Shown here: positions 17,298-25,687 of the stretch, piece after piece
Numbering within the stretch: position 1 is the first letter of the stretch
How the letters are laid out: the number at the start of each line of letters is the position of its first letter
NCBI GenBank assembly: GCA_964550855.1
Contig: CAZKBQ010000003.1
Coordinates: forward strand, 1-64,000
Direction: 5' to 3'
Source of the DNA: JAGOBP01 sp964550855
GTDB lineage: Bacteria; Chloroflexota; Anaerolineae; Fen-1058
DNA: 64,000 nucleotides
Program-made: the position numbers and the translations under genes
Notes under the pieces: generated by a model
What the model was told of the DNA's origin: nothing
Databases searched by the model: none
The model's input: only the letters and a program-made list of their open reading frames with translations

Positions 17298-17840
17298 TCA
17301 GCGCGCGAAATATCGCAGGATTTCGGGCAGTCCCTGCGGGAACAGCAGACGGATCAGCGCCAGTGGGAATTTGAAAACTTCCCGGAACAGCGGGGTCAAG
17401 TTGGACTGACGAATGACGTTGGAGAAGAATTGACCCGGCCCGCCCATCAGCTGCCCGCCAAAGTCGATGATGAGCAGCAGCAGGCTGATACCCAGCATCG
17501 CCCACAGCACGCCAACTATGGCTCCCAGTATGTTGTTGACGGCGCCCAGCCGCCTGAGGTTCAAGTTGGGGTAGTTGCGTTGGACGGCATATTCCAGCAA
17601 CGCGTAGAACACCACCAGCAGGCCGAAGAACACCACCACGCCGCCGGTGCGGGCGCTTTCGGGGTTGCCCAGACTACTGGTGAAGACGCCGATCAACGGA
17701 TTGTACAGCAGCGCCGAGAACAGCGTCGCCAGGAACAACATCACGAATGACACCAGCATCCGGGCCAGGCCGCGCCGCAGGCCCAGCAGCAGGCCGCCCA
17801 GCAAACCAAACAAGATTAGCATGTCAAGGACAAGGCCCAT
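17298..17840 (-). CDS. CvpA family membrane protein
   Basis: 180 residues from ATG 17840; the reading frame is open further upstream, but that stretch lies in a repeat element and has no membrane-protein character. Four hydrophobic helices are evident, starting GLVLDMLILFGLLGGLLLG and continuing with a typical CvpA glycine-rich first hairpin (RRGLARMLVSFV). CvpA proteins sit in the cytoplasmic membrane; in some bacteria they affect colicin V export, envelope integrity or biofilm. It lies upstream of mutS2 in the same direction, a pairing also known in Firmicutes. Confidence 0.8.
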   Translation of the reverse strand: MGLVLDMLILFGLLGGLLLGLRRGLARMLVSFVMLFLATLFSALLYNPLIGVFTSSLGNPESARTGGVVVFFGLLVVFYALLEYAVQRNYPNLNLRRLGAVNNILGAIVGVLWAMLGISLLLLIIDFGGQLMGGPGQFFSNVIRQSNLTPLFREVFKFPLALIRLLFPQGLPEILRYFAR

Positions 17841-17913
17841 TTTGCACCTGCCGCGTGAAAGTGAGGCGAGTATAGCATAGGCCGATAGGCGGCACAAGCA
17901 CCGGGCGCTTCTG

Positions 17914-18062
17914 GCGTGCGCGTCAAAGTTTGGCGGCAGCCGGCGATTGACATCGCGCCTGTGGAGCGTCCACCAGCGCGGACGAAGTCTCGTCGGCGCA
18001 CGCTCGCCAGAGGCGAATTCATTCGCCGGAGAAAACGGTCGGCAAAACAATGACGCGCACTC
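17914..18062. mobile_element. MITE-like element, copy A, with 9-bp target duplication
   Basis: A 149-bp non-coding element between the divergent cvpA-like and transketolase genes. Its ends are imperfect inverted repeats: GCGTGCGCGTCAAAGTTTGG at the left, and at the right the complement of GAGTGCGCGTCATTGTTTTG (about 18 of 23 positions match). It is flanked by a perfect direct repeat GCGCTTCTG at 17905-17913 and 18063-18071. A related copy in the opposite orientation lies at 63130-63298. No reading frame or transposase is inside, so it would have to be moved in trans. Confidence 0.85.
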
Positions 18063-18066
18063 GCGC

Positions 18067-18095
18067 TTCTGCCGTGCGGCATTTGGTCGTATAAT
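18067..18095 (+). promoter_or_regulatory. Probable transketolase promoter abutting the MITE
   Basis: TATAAT at 18090-18095. The hexamer 17 bp upstream is TTCTGC (18067-18072), a poor -35 that lies in the right target duplication of the MITE. The insertion therefore sits exactly at the upstream edge of the promoter. Confidence 0.5.
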
Positions 18096-18122
18096 TACGG
18101 CATTCCCTTAGGACAGGTGAAG

Positions 18123-20189
18123 ATGATGACTTCGGCCCAACTCGACCAATTGTGCATCAACACCATTCGCTTCCTCTCCGTGGATGCGATCCAGCGAGCG
18201 AACTCCGGCCATCCCGGCTTGCCGATGGGGGCCGCGCCGATGGCCTATGTGCTGTGGACGCGGTTTCTGCGCCACAACCCGATCGATCCGCACTGGCCCG
18301 ATCGGGATCGCTTCGTCCTGTCGGGCGGGCACGGCTCCATGTTGCTGTATTCGCTGCTGCACCTCACCGGTTACAATCTGCCGCTGGAGCAGCTGCAGCA
18401 ATTTCGTCAGTGGGGGAGCCTGACGCCCGGTCACCCCGAGACCAACCTGACGCCCGGCGTGGAAGCCACCACCGGCCCGCTGGGGCAGGGCTTTGCCATG
18501 GGCGTGGGCCTGGCCGCCGCCGAGGCGCACCTGGCCGCGCGCTACAACCAGCCCGGTTACAACGTCGTCAATCATTACACCTACGGCATCGTCAGCGACG
18601 GTGATCTGATGGAGGGCATCTCGCACGAAGCCGCTTCGCTGGCCGGACACTGGCGGCTGGGCAAACTCATCTACCTGTACGACGACAATCACATCTCGCT
18701 GGCGGGCGCGACCGACCTCACCTACACCGACGATGTGACGAAGCGCTTCGAGGCGTATGGCTGGCACGTGCAGCGGGTGGAAGACGGCAACGATCTGGAC
18801 GCGATCGATCGCGCGCTGCGCGCCGCCCGCGCGGCTGCCGATCGGCCGTCGCTCATCCGCGTGCGCACCATCATCGGCTATGGCGCGCCGCACAAGCAGA
18901 ACACCTTCGAAGTGCATGGCTCGCCGCTCGGCCCCGACGAAGTGAAAGCCGCCAAAGAAAATCTGGGCTGGCCGCTGGAGCCGGACTTCTACATCCCCGA
19001 TGAAGCGCTGGCGCATTTCCGGGAGGCGATTGAGCGCGGCAAGGCGGCGCAGGCCGACTGGCAGTTGAAGTTTGAACAGTACGATCGCGAACATCACAAA
19101 CTGGCCGCCGAATTCCAAGCCGCGCTCAAAGGCGAACTGCGCCCTGATTGGAATCGGACCCTTCCGGCGTTTGAGGCCGGCAAAGCGCTGGCCACGCGCC
19201 AGGCCAGCGGGCAGGTGCTCAACGCCCTCGCGGCCAAGGTGCCCGGCCTGGTGGGCGGCTCGGCCGATCTCAACCCGTCCACCAACACTGCGCTCAAAGG
19301 TCTGGGCGATTTTCAAAGCCCGGCTTTTCAGGCGGCGGACACGCAAGGTGCGGTGGGCATGGACTGGAATTACGCGGGCCGCAACTTTACCTACGGCGTG
19401 CGCGAACATGCCATGGGCGGCATCAGCAACGGGCTGGCGCTGCACGGCGGCGTGCTGCCGTTTACGGCCACGTTCCTGCAATTTGCCGACTACATGCGGC
19501 CGGCCATCCGCCTGGCCGCGTTGATGGATCAGCACGTCATCTTCGTCTTCACGCACGACAGCGTGTTTCTGGGCGAAGACGGCCCCACCCATCAGCCGGT
19601 GGAACATCTGGCCGCGCTGCGCGCTATTCCGAATTTGCGCGTCATTCGCCCCGCCGATGCCAACGAAGTCGCCGTGGCGTGGCAGATGGCGATCGAGCAC
19701 ACGCACGGCCCTACGGCGCTGATCTTCACGCGGCAGGGTGTGCCCACCTTTGATCGGGCGATGATGGCTTCGGCCGATAATGTCCGCAAGGGCGGCTACA
19801 TCCTCATCGATACCGCCGGCGTGCCCGATGTCATTCTGATCGCCAGCGGCTCGGAAGTGCAGTTGGCCGTGGGCGCGCGGGTGGAGCTGGAGAAGCAGGG
19901 CGTGAAGGCGCGCGTGGTCAGTCTGCCCAGCTGGGAAGTGTTCGACGTGCAGCCGCGTGAATATCGCGAGAGCGTGCTGCCGCCGCAGATCAAAGCGCGG
20001 CTCGCCATCGAAGCGGGCGTGGCGCAGGGCTGGCACAAATACGTGGGCGACGACGGCCGCGTGATGAGCATCGAGCGCTTCGGCGCGTCCGCGCCATACA
20101 AAGTGCTGGCGGAGAAGTTCGGCTTTACGGTGGAGACGGTGGTGGCGGCGTGCAAGCAGATGATGAGTGCGATTACGCGGAAAATGTGA
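18123..20189 (+). CDS. tkt: Transketolase
   Basis: About 688 residues from ATG 18123 (a second ATG at 18126 is equally possible; AGGTGA precedes both). The thiamine-diphosphate domain starts with HPGLPMGAAPMAYVLW and has GHGSM, then the cofactor/Mg motif VSDGDLMEGISHEAASLAG and YDDNHIS. The middle domain gives GSADLNPSTNT, and the TPP-activating segment is FTYGVREHAMGG with the catalytic Glu. The C-terminal domain completes the family length. It interconverts sugar phosphates by two-carbon transfer in the pentose phosphate pathway, in the cytoplasm. It is a single-gene unit after the MITE and before a tRNA gene. Confidence 0.96.
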   Translation: MMTSAQLDQLCINTIRFLSVDAIQRANSGHPGLPMGAAPMAYVLWTRFLRHNPIDPHWPDRDRFVLSGGHGSMLLYSLLHLTGYNLPLEQLQQFRQWGSLTPGHPETNLTPGVEATTGPLGQGFAMGVGLAAAEAHLAARYNQPGYNVVNHYTYGIVSDGDLMEGISHEAASLAGHWRLGKLIYLYDDNHISLAGATDLTYTDDVTKRFEAYGWHVQRVEDGNDLDAIDRALRAARAAADRPSLIRVRTIIGYGAPHKQNTFEVHGSPLGPDEVKAAKENLGWPLEPDFYIPDEALAHFREAIERGKAAQADWQLKFEQYDREHHKLAAEFQAALKGELRPDWNRTLPAFEAGKALATRQASGQVLNALAAKVPGLVGGSADLNPSTNTALKGLGDFQSPAFQAADTQGAVGMDWNYAGRNFTYGVREHAMGGISNGLALHGGVLPFTATFLQFADYMRPAIRLAALMDQHVIFVFTHDSVFLGEDGPTHQPVEHLAALRAIPNLRVIRPADANEVAVAWQMAIEHTHGPTALIFTRQGVPTFDRAMMASADNVRKGGYILIDTAGVPDVILIASGSEVQLAVGARVELEKQGVKARVVSLPSWEVFDVQPREYRESVLPPQIKARLAIEAGVAQGWHKYVGDDGRVMSIERFGASAPYKVLAEKFGFTVETVVAACKQMMSAITRKM

Positions 20190-20194
20190 GCTGA

Positions 20195-20224
20195 TTGACG
20201 GTGAGGCGTGCCCGGCTTTATAAT
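20195..20224 (+). promoter_or_regulatory. Promoter of the tRNA gene
   Basis: TTGACG (20195-20200), 18 bp, TATAAT (20219-20224), ending 13 bp before the tRNA 5' end. Confidence 0.8.
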
Positions 20225-20237
20225 TGCGTTGCCGTGC

Positions 20238-20310
20238 GGGCCCATAGCTCAAAGGTTAGAGCAGCGCTCTCATAAAGCGTTGGTTGCTGGTTCGACCCCA
20301 GCTGGGCCCA
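20238..20310 (+). tRNA. tRNA with CAU anticodon, probably tRNA-Ile2 (lysidine type)
   Basis: The 73 nt fold into a full cloverleaf: acceptor GGGCCCA/TGGGCCC, D stem GCTC/GAGC, anticodon stem GCGCT/AGCGT, loop CTCATAA, T arm GCTGG-TTCGACC-CCAGC, discriminator A. CCA is not encoded. The paired first base pair excludes the initiator. Elongator tRNA-Met and the AUA-reading tRNA-Ile both carry CAU; the extra-loop sequence TGGTT and the stretch up to the T arm look more like the bacterial tRNA-Ile2, whose C34 is converted to lysidine by TilS. The Met reading is not excluded. Confidence 0.9.
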
Positions 20311-20347
20311 TTGTTGATCGTGGGCGAAGCGCAAGGGCGTGTAAGGG

Positions 20348-20383
20348 CGTAGGGGCGAGGTTACCTCGCCCCTACGATTTTTT
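20348..20383. terminator. Strong bidirectional intrinsic terminator
   Basis: 13-bp perfect stem CGTAGGGGCGAGG/CCTCGCCCCTACG, TTA loop, then A and six T. It ends the tRNA transcript. Its 3' half contains the last codons and stop of the minus-strand NYN gene (20372), so it probably serves both directions. Confidence 0.88.
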
Positions 20384-21121
20384 ACCGAAGATCCTCAGCC
20401 ACTCCTCCACTTCCTCCGGGCTGAGCGTGCCATCGGCGGGACGATGCTTCTTGCGGCGCGCGGGCGCGGGTTTGGGCGGCGGAGACGGCGGTTGCGACGG
20501 CGGCGGCGTGGGCAGATTGGTCTGCGGCACATCGCCGAAGATTGCCAGCCATTCGTTCAGATCATCTTCGCTCAGGCTGCTGGCCGGCTGCGGCTTCCCC
20601 GGCGCCGGTGGTGTGCTGGATCGAGGCGGGGGCGGCGGGGCAGGCGCTTCGTCCTGCGGCACATCGCCGAAGATGCGCAGCCATTCGGCCACATCCCTCT
20701 GATCGACCGGCGGCTCGACCGGCGACGCTTTGTCTTTCGGCGAGCGCGGCGTCAACCGCTTCAGGAAGTCCTGCGCCGACCACACGATCAAGTGACGGCG
20801 CGCCGCGGCCAGCTGCACTTCCCGATCGGATGAAACGACGATCCATTCGCCCGGCTTCTTCAACTCGCGGATGCGCTCCATCAACACCCGATCGGCGTTG
20901 GTGTGCGATCCGGCAAAAACGGCCGTCACCCCGCCGCCCGATAGTTCATTCGAGCGACCGCCCGGCAGCCCCGAATCAAACACGACGATGACTCTGGCGC
21001 TGCGCCGCGCCGCGTACTTGCGCAGCAGCACCACGAGCTTTTGCTCGTCGTCGGGGTCTGCCAGCGACAGATCGGGCATTTGTCCGATGAGATTGTGGCC
21101 GTCGATGAGGAGCTGCTGCAT
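20372..21121 (-). CDS. NYN (YacP-like) domain protein with three WLxIFG motifs
   Basis: 249 residues. Residues 1-130 form a NYN/PIN-like nuclease domain: LLIDGHNLIGQM with the first acidic residue, VIVVFDSG, HTNADRVLMERI and WIVVSSDREVQ, the acidic set of YacP-type RNases. The remainder is a disordered Pro/Ala-rich tail with three copies of a short motif, EWLRIFGDVPQDE, EWLAIFGDVPQTN and EWLRIFGKKS, each on a linker. The tail could bind a partner protein repeatedly. It lies 35 bp downstream of pcrA on the same strand and may share its transcript. The nuclease role is inferred from the fold. Confidence 0.75.
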   Translation of the reverse strand: MQQLLIDGHNLIGQMPDLSLADPDDEQKLVVLLRKYAARRSARVIVVFDSGLPGGRSNELSGGGVTAVFAGSHTNADRVLMERIRELKKPGEWIVVSSDREVQLAAARRHLIVWSAQDFLKRLTPRSPKDKASPVEPPVDQRDVAEWLRIFGDVPQDEAPAPPPPPRSSTPPAPGKPQPASSLSEDDLNEWLAIFGDVPQTNLPTPPPSQPPSPPPKPAPARRKKHRPADGTLSPEEVEEWLRIFGKKS

Positions 21122-21156
21122 GATGAAACCTGTAAAGCGGGCCGCGTGTCGCGGTT

Positions 21157-23370
21157 CTAGTCTGGCAGTTTCTGCAAGTTGGCAAAACTGGTCAGCAAAC
21201 GCTTGATGCCCGCCTTCTTGAACGCCACCGTCACTTCCTCGTCGTTGCGTTCCACCCGCGTTTCAATGACGATGCCTTCACCAAACGTGGCGTGCTTCAC
21301 GCGCTGCCCCGCGCGGAAGGCCGGCTGGCGCGTCGGCTCAGGCGCTTTGGCGGTGGGCAGATGCCACGTCGCGGCACGTTCGGTCATCGCGGCTTTGGGC
21401 TTTACCCCCGCATACGAACCCGTCCCGCTGATCAGCTGTTTGGGAATGTCGTTCAGGAAACGCGACGGCGTGCTCACGTCGCTGCTGCCCCACAGAGAGC
21501 GGCGGAAGGCGTACGTCAAGATGACGCGGTCCTTGGCGCGCGTAAGCCCCACGTAGCATAGACGGCGCTCCTCGGCCATTTCGTCCGGGTCTTCCATCGA
21601 GCGCGAATGTGGCAGCAAGCCGTCTTCCATGCCGGTGATAAACACCACCGGAAACTCCAACCCTTTGGCCGAATGCAGCGTCATCAGTACCGGCGCGTCG
21701 ACCGTGCCGTTCAACGAATCGACATCCGCCACCAGGGCCACGTCTTCCAAAAACTCCGCCAGCGGATCGTCGCCCACCAGGCGCGTGTAATCGGCCGCCA
21801 CGGTGCGCAATTCCTTGATGTTGTCGAGCCGGTCTTTGCCTTCTTCCGAACCGTCGTCCACGTAGGCGCGATAGCCCGAATCCTTCAGGATCAGATCGAT
21901 TAGATCCGCCACGTTATCGCCTCGCGGGCGGGAATCGATCCACCGATCGAGCATCTGGGCAAAGCCGATTAACGCCGCTTTGGCGCGGCCGGTCAAGTCG
22001 GCCAGCGCCGGCGCGTCCTGCGCGGTCAGCTCGCTGATAATCTGATAGATCGAGCGGCCGGATTTCCGGGATAGCGCGTCGAGTGCGTCTAATGTCTTGG
22101 CGCCGATGCCGCGCGGCGGCACGTTGATGACGCGCGCCAGACTCACGGCATCATGCGGGTTGTGGACGAGACGCAGGTAAGCCAGCACGTCCTTAATCTC
22201 GCGGCGGGCGTAGAACCGCACGCCGCCCACCAGGCGGTACGGCAGGCCCGATCGGATGAAGGCGTCTTCCAGGGCGCGCGACTGCGCATTGGTGCGGTAA
22301 AACACGGCAAAATCGGGCAGGGCGTACTGCTGGCTCTTGACCAGCTTCCGGATCGAATCGACGACGTACTGCGCTTCGTCGTCCTGGTTATACGCTTCGT
22401 AGATCGTGATGGCCGTGCCGCCCGATCGATCGGTGAACAGGTTCTTGCGCGTGCGGTGAGCGTTCTTGTCGATGACACCGCGCGCCGCGTCGAGGATGGT
22501 CTGCGTGGAGCGGTAGTTCTGTTCCAGGACGATCTCGGTGAAGTCGGGAAAATGCTCGCGAAAACGCTGGATGTTGCGATAATCCGCGCCGCGCCATTTG
22601 TAAATCGACTGATCTTCGTCGCCCACGACAAACAGGTTGCGGCGCTGCGCCGCCAACTGGCGGAGCATGACGTACTGCGCGGTGTTGGTGTCCTGGAACT
22701 CGTCGACGAGGATGTAATGATAGCGTTCCTGGTAGCGCGCCAAAATCTCGGGCCGCTGATCGAACAGGCGCACCACTTCCAGCAGCAGGTCGTCGAAGTC
22801 CAGGCCGTTGCTCAACCGCAGCAGTTCCTGGTAGCGCGGATACACCCGCCGCACCATCTCGTGCCAGTACGTGGGGGGCGCATACTGATCGGGCGTGATG
22901 AGTTCGTTCTTGGCGTTGGAGATCGCGTTGAGCACGGCCGAGGGCTTGTAGCGCTTGTCGTCGATTTTCATCTCTTGCAGCACGCGCTTCATCAGCTGCT
23001 GCTGATCGTCGTCGTCGAAGATTACAAAATCGCGGCTCAGGCCGATCTCCGGCGCGTCGCGCCGCAGCCAGCGTGCGCAGATGGCGTGAAAGGTGCCCAG
23101 CGTCAGTTCGTTGGCGCGGGTCGTGCCCAGCAGCTTGTCCAACCGCTCGCGCATTTCTCGGGCGGCCTTGTTGGTGAAGGTCACAGCCAGTATCTGGCGT
23201 GGCCAGGCATGGCGCTGTTCCACCAGATACGCCACGCGATGCGTGAGGACGCGCGTCTTGCCGGAGCCGGGGCCGGCGAGGACGAGCACCGGCCCATCGG
23301 GGGCCTGGATGGCGCGGGCTTGTTGCGGGTTGAGGCCCTGCAGCAGATCGAGACGGTTATCGGTCGTCAT
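21157..23370 (-). CDS. pcrA: ATP-dependent DNA helicase PcrA/UvrD
   Basis: 737 residues, a superfamily 1A 3'-5' helicase of standard length. Motifs run from the Q motif LNPQQARAI through Walker A AGPGSGKT, motif Ia TFTNKAAREM, Walker B VDEFQDTN, motif III VGDEDQSIYKWRGAD, TLHSAKGLEFPVVF, and motif VI VGLTRAKDRV. The C-terminal tail (RVKHATFGEGIVIETR) is the PcrA RNA-polymerase-interaction region. It acts in nucleotide excision repair and at transcription-replication conflicts. It is followed by the NYN gene; a divergent permease gene lies 153 bp upstream. Confidence 0.96.
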   Translation of the reverse strand: MTTDNRLDLLQGLNPQQARAIQAPDGPVLVLAGPGSGKTRVLTHRVAYLVEQRHAWPRQILAVTFTNKAAREMRERLDKLLGTTRANELTLGTFHAICARWLRRDAPEIGLSRDFVIFDDDDQQQLMKRVLQEMKIDDKRYKPSAVLNAISNAKNELITPDQYAPPTYWHEMVRRVYPRYQELLRLSNGLDFDDLLLEVVRLFDQRPEILARYQERYHYILVDEFQDTNTAQYVMLRQLAAQRRNLFVVGDEDQSIYKWRGADYRNIQRFREHFPDFTEIVLEQNYRSTQTILDAARGVIDKNAHRTRKNLFTDRSGGTAITIYEAYNQDDEAQYVVDSIRKLVKSQQYALPDFAVFYRTNAQSRALEDAFIRSGLPYRLVGGVRFYARREIKDVLAYLRLVHNPHDAVSLARVINVPPRGIGAKTLDALDALSRKSGRSIYQIISELTAQDAPALADLTGRAKAALIGFAQMLDRWIDSRPRGDNVADLIDLILKDSGYRAYVDDGSEEGKDRLDNIKELRTVAADYTRLVGDDPLAEFLEDVALVADVDSLNGTVDAPVLMTLHSAKGLEFPVVFITGMEDGLLPHSRSMEDPDEMAEERRLCYVGLTRAKDRVILTYAFRRSLWGSSDVSTPSRFLNDIPKQLISGTGSYAGVKPKAAMTERAATWHLPTAKAPEPTRQPAFRAGQRVKHATFGEGIVIETRVERNDEEVTVAFKKAGIKRLLTSFANLQKLPD

Positions 23371-23523
23371 GGTGAACGAGATTGTACCACAGCGAATCGG
23401 CCGGCTTGGGCGGCTTGAAGTCGTGATAGAATTGCCGGGCCGCGTGACCGGGGCGGTGAACCTTGCACCGACCGATCGGGTAGTATTTGTACGCTACACT
23501 GCGTTGCGGCGAGAATCCAGATC

Positions 23524-24594
23524 ATGCCACCTCTGTTGAAGTTCACCCTGCGCCGATTGTTGCTGATCCCGATCACCCTGTTCATCGTCACGGCGATCAT
23601 GTACGCCACCGTCATGTTTACGCCGGTCGAGACGCGCGCGCAGCTGTATTTGCCCAACTCGCAGGCCCGCCTGACCGAAGAGCAGCTGCAGCGCATGTTG
23701 CAGCGCATCATCCGCACCTATGGCCTGAACGATCCGTTTCCGGTGCAGTACGTCAGCTGGATCGCGTCGCTGTTTAAGGGCGAATGGGGCTACAGCCCCA
23801 CCTTGAATGCGCCGGTGTTCGAGCTAATCAGCCGCCGGGCACCCGTCACACTGGAATTGACGCTGTGGGCGGTGATCACTTACATCCCCGGCGGATTGAT
23901 CGCGGGCATTGTGGCCAGCCGGCGGCGCAATCGGCGCGTCGATCACGCTTTCCGACTGGCGGCCTTCACCGCCACATCGATCCCGTCGTTCATTCTGGGG
24001 TTGATGATGTTGTCTTTTCTATACGTGGGCCTGGGCTGGGTGGGGGCGGGCCGCCTGAGCGGCCCGTTTGAGACGGTGGTGAGCGGCGACAGCTGGCGTG
24101 AGATCACCGGCCTGTTTACGATCGACGGCGTGCTGAACGGACGTTTTGACATAGCACTTGATGCGCTGCAGCACCTGTTGATGCCCGTCATCGCGCTGAG
24201 CGCGCTGCACTGGGCGACGGTGGGGCGGGTGACGCGCGCCGCCATGCTCGAAGAGATCGACAAGCCATACATTGTCGCGGCTGAGGCGCGCGGCGTCTCT
24301 GAACGCCAACTGTACTGGAAACATGCTTTTCGCAACGCCATCACGCCGGGGCTGACCAGCAGCATGCTGTCGGCCGCGTCGCTGCTGACGGGCGTGTTCG
24401 TCATCGAGCGGGTGTTTAACCTGCACGGCGTTTCGGAATTGATCGTGGCCTCGGGCACGGCCAGCCTGGCCGACGCGCCGGCCGCGTTGGGCTTTGGGGT
24501 GTTCAGCGTGGTCGTGGTGCTCAGCATCATGTTCATACTGGATGTGGCGCAGGCTGTTGTCGATCCGCGCCTGCGCGAGGGAGTAACCGACTGA
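23524..24594 (+). CDS. Peptide-type ABC transporter permease (DppB/OppB family)
   Basis: 356 residues with six membrane helices. The N-terminal TFVITRL-type first helix of the family (RRLLLIPITLFIVTAIMYA) is followed by a long periplasmic loop of about 90 residues and the EAA loop EARGVSERQLYWKHAFRNA near residue 260, the ATPase docking site. It overlaps the next permease by one base (TGATG). No binding protein or ATPase gene is adjacent, unlike the importer at 44-51 kb, so it must share these from elsewhere. Confidence 0.88.
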   Translation: MPPLLKFTLRRLLLIPITLFIVTAIMYATVMFTPVETRAQLYLPNSQARLTEEQLQRMLQRIIRTYGLNDPFPVQYVSWIASLFKGEWGYSPTLNAPVFELISRRAPVTLELTLWAVITYIPGGLIAGIVASRRRNRRVDHAFRLAAFTATSIPSFILGLMMLSFLYVGLGWVGAGRLSGPFETVVSGDSWREITGLFTIDGVLNGRFDIALDALQHLLMPVIALSALHWATVGRVTRAAMLEEIDKPYIVAAEARGVSERQLYWKHAFRNAITPGLTSSMLSAASLLTGVFVIERVFNLHGVSELIVASGTASLADAPAALGFGVFSVVVVLSIMFILDVAQAVVDPRLREGVTD

Positions 24595-25511
24595 TGCGTA
24601 GCGTGCGCCGGCTGTTGGCTCGCTGGCAGATTGTGCTGGGCCTGATCATCGTGGGCGCCTTTGCCTACGTGGCGTTGGCTGCGCCCTACCTGGCGCCGCC
24701 CGATGACCCGTCGAATCCGTCGGGTCTCAAACGTGTGGGCCGCGCCACCGATCAGATTCCGCACCCGCCCAGCGACGCGGCCAGGTTTGGCACATCCGCC
24801 GGCCAGTACGACATCTACTACTCGATCGTGTGGGGAACGCGCTCGGCGTTTCGTTTTGGCCTGACCGTCACCCTGATCACCGCCGTGTTTGGCGTGCTGC
24901 TGGGCGCGCTGAGCGGCTACGTGGGTGGGCTGTTCGGCGGGGTGGTCATGCGCATCACGGATGCGCTGCTGGCTTTTCCCGTCATCGCCGGCGTGGTGCT
25001 GTTTCAGCAGTTGGGCCGGCCCGCCAACGTGACACAGCTGCTCAATCCGATTGCTTCACTTTACGACCTGCTGCAGATCGATCCGCTGATGCTGGCGCTG
25101 ATCGTGTTTTCATGGATGCCCTACGCGCGCTTGACGCATGCCAGCGCGCTGGTGGTGAAACAGGCCGATTTTATTCAGGCGTCCAAAGCGCTGGGCGCGG
25201 GCACGTTCCGCATGCTGTTCAAGCACGTGCTGCCCAACACCGTCACCGCGGCGCTGGTGCTGGCCGCGCGCGATGTGGGCGTATTCGTGATCCTGGAAGC
25301 GGCCTTCATCTTCATCGGGCTGGCCGGCAGCGGCGAATGGGGCACACTGCTGGCGGCCAATCGCAACTGGATCATCGGCGTGCGCGGCAATCCCTTCACC
25401 TACTGGTGGGTGTATGTGCCGCCCACGATTGCGCTGATCCTCTTCGGCGTCGGCTGGAATTTGCTGGGCGACGGCTTGAACGACGTGCTGAACCCGCGAC
25501 AGGCCAACTGA
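24594..25511 (+). CDS. Peptide-type ABC transporter permease (DppC/OppC family)
   Basis: 305 residues: one N-terminal helix, a periplasmic segment (PYLAPPDDPSNPSG to RFGTSAGQYDIYYSIVWGTR, the family's entry loop), then five helices. The EAA-like loop is SKALGAGTFRMLFKHVLPNT. It pairs with the upstream DppB-like permease to form the membrane channel of a peptide, nickel or oligosaccharide importer. The usual GTD of the periplasmic loop reads GTS here, a mild deviation. No ATPase follows; the next gene on this strand is an acyl-CoA dehydrogenase under its own promoter. Confidence 0.88.
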   Translation: MRSVRRLLARWQIVLGLIIVGAFAYVALAAPYLAPPDDPSNPSGLKRVGRATDQIPHPPSDAARFGTSAGQYDIYYSIVWGTRSAFRFGLTVTLITAVFGVLLGALSGYVGGLFGGVVMRITDALLAFPVIAGVVLFQQLGRPANVTQLLNPIASLYDLLQIDPLMLALIVFSWMPYARLTHASALVVKQADFIQASKALGAGTFRMLFKHVLPNTVTAALVLAARDVGVFVILEAAFIFIGLAGSGEWGTLLAANRNWIIGVRGNPFTYWWVYVPPTIALILFGVGWNLLGDGLNDVLNPRQAN

Positions 25512-25628
25512 CGCCCGATCGATTTTTCTGGCCCAACGCATCGATCCGCGCGCGGCAGGCCGATGGGCCGCCACTACCGATCGGGTGCAGGTTGCCCACC
25601 GTCCGTTGATCGATACCTTCCCCAATCC

Positions 25629-25657
25629 TTTACGCTTCCTGCATAACGCAATATAAT
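25629..25657 (+). promoter_or_regulatory. Promoter of the acyl-CoA dehydrogenase gene
   Basis: TTTACG (25629-25634), 17 bp, TATAAT (25652-25657); the ribosome-binding site CGGAGGA follows before ATG 25688. Confidence 0.75.
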
Positions 25658-25687
25658 CAGGGCTAACCCCACCCGGAGGATCAAGCC

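Noticed and set aside
17841..18050. N-terminal extension of the CvpA-like protein by 70 residues
   Set aside because: The extension runs through the MITE and its flanks and has no signal or membrane character; ATG 17840 starts directly with the family's first helix.
18108..20252. Minus-strand open frame of about 714 codons
   Set aside because: It lies opposite transketolase, whose protein matches its family over full length; the antisense translation is His/Arg/Gln-rich without any recognisable motif.
22153..23418. Plus-strand open frame of about 421 codons
   Set aside because: Antisense to pcrA, which has complete helicase motifs.
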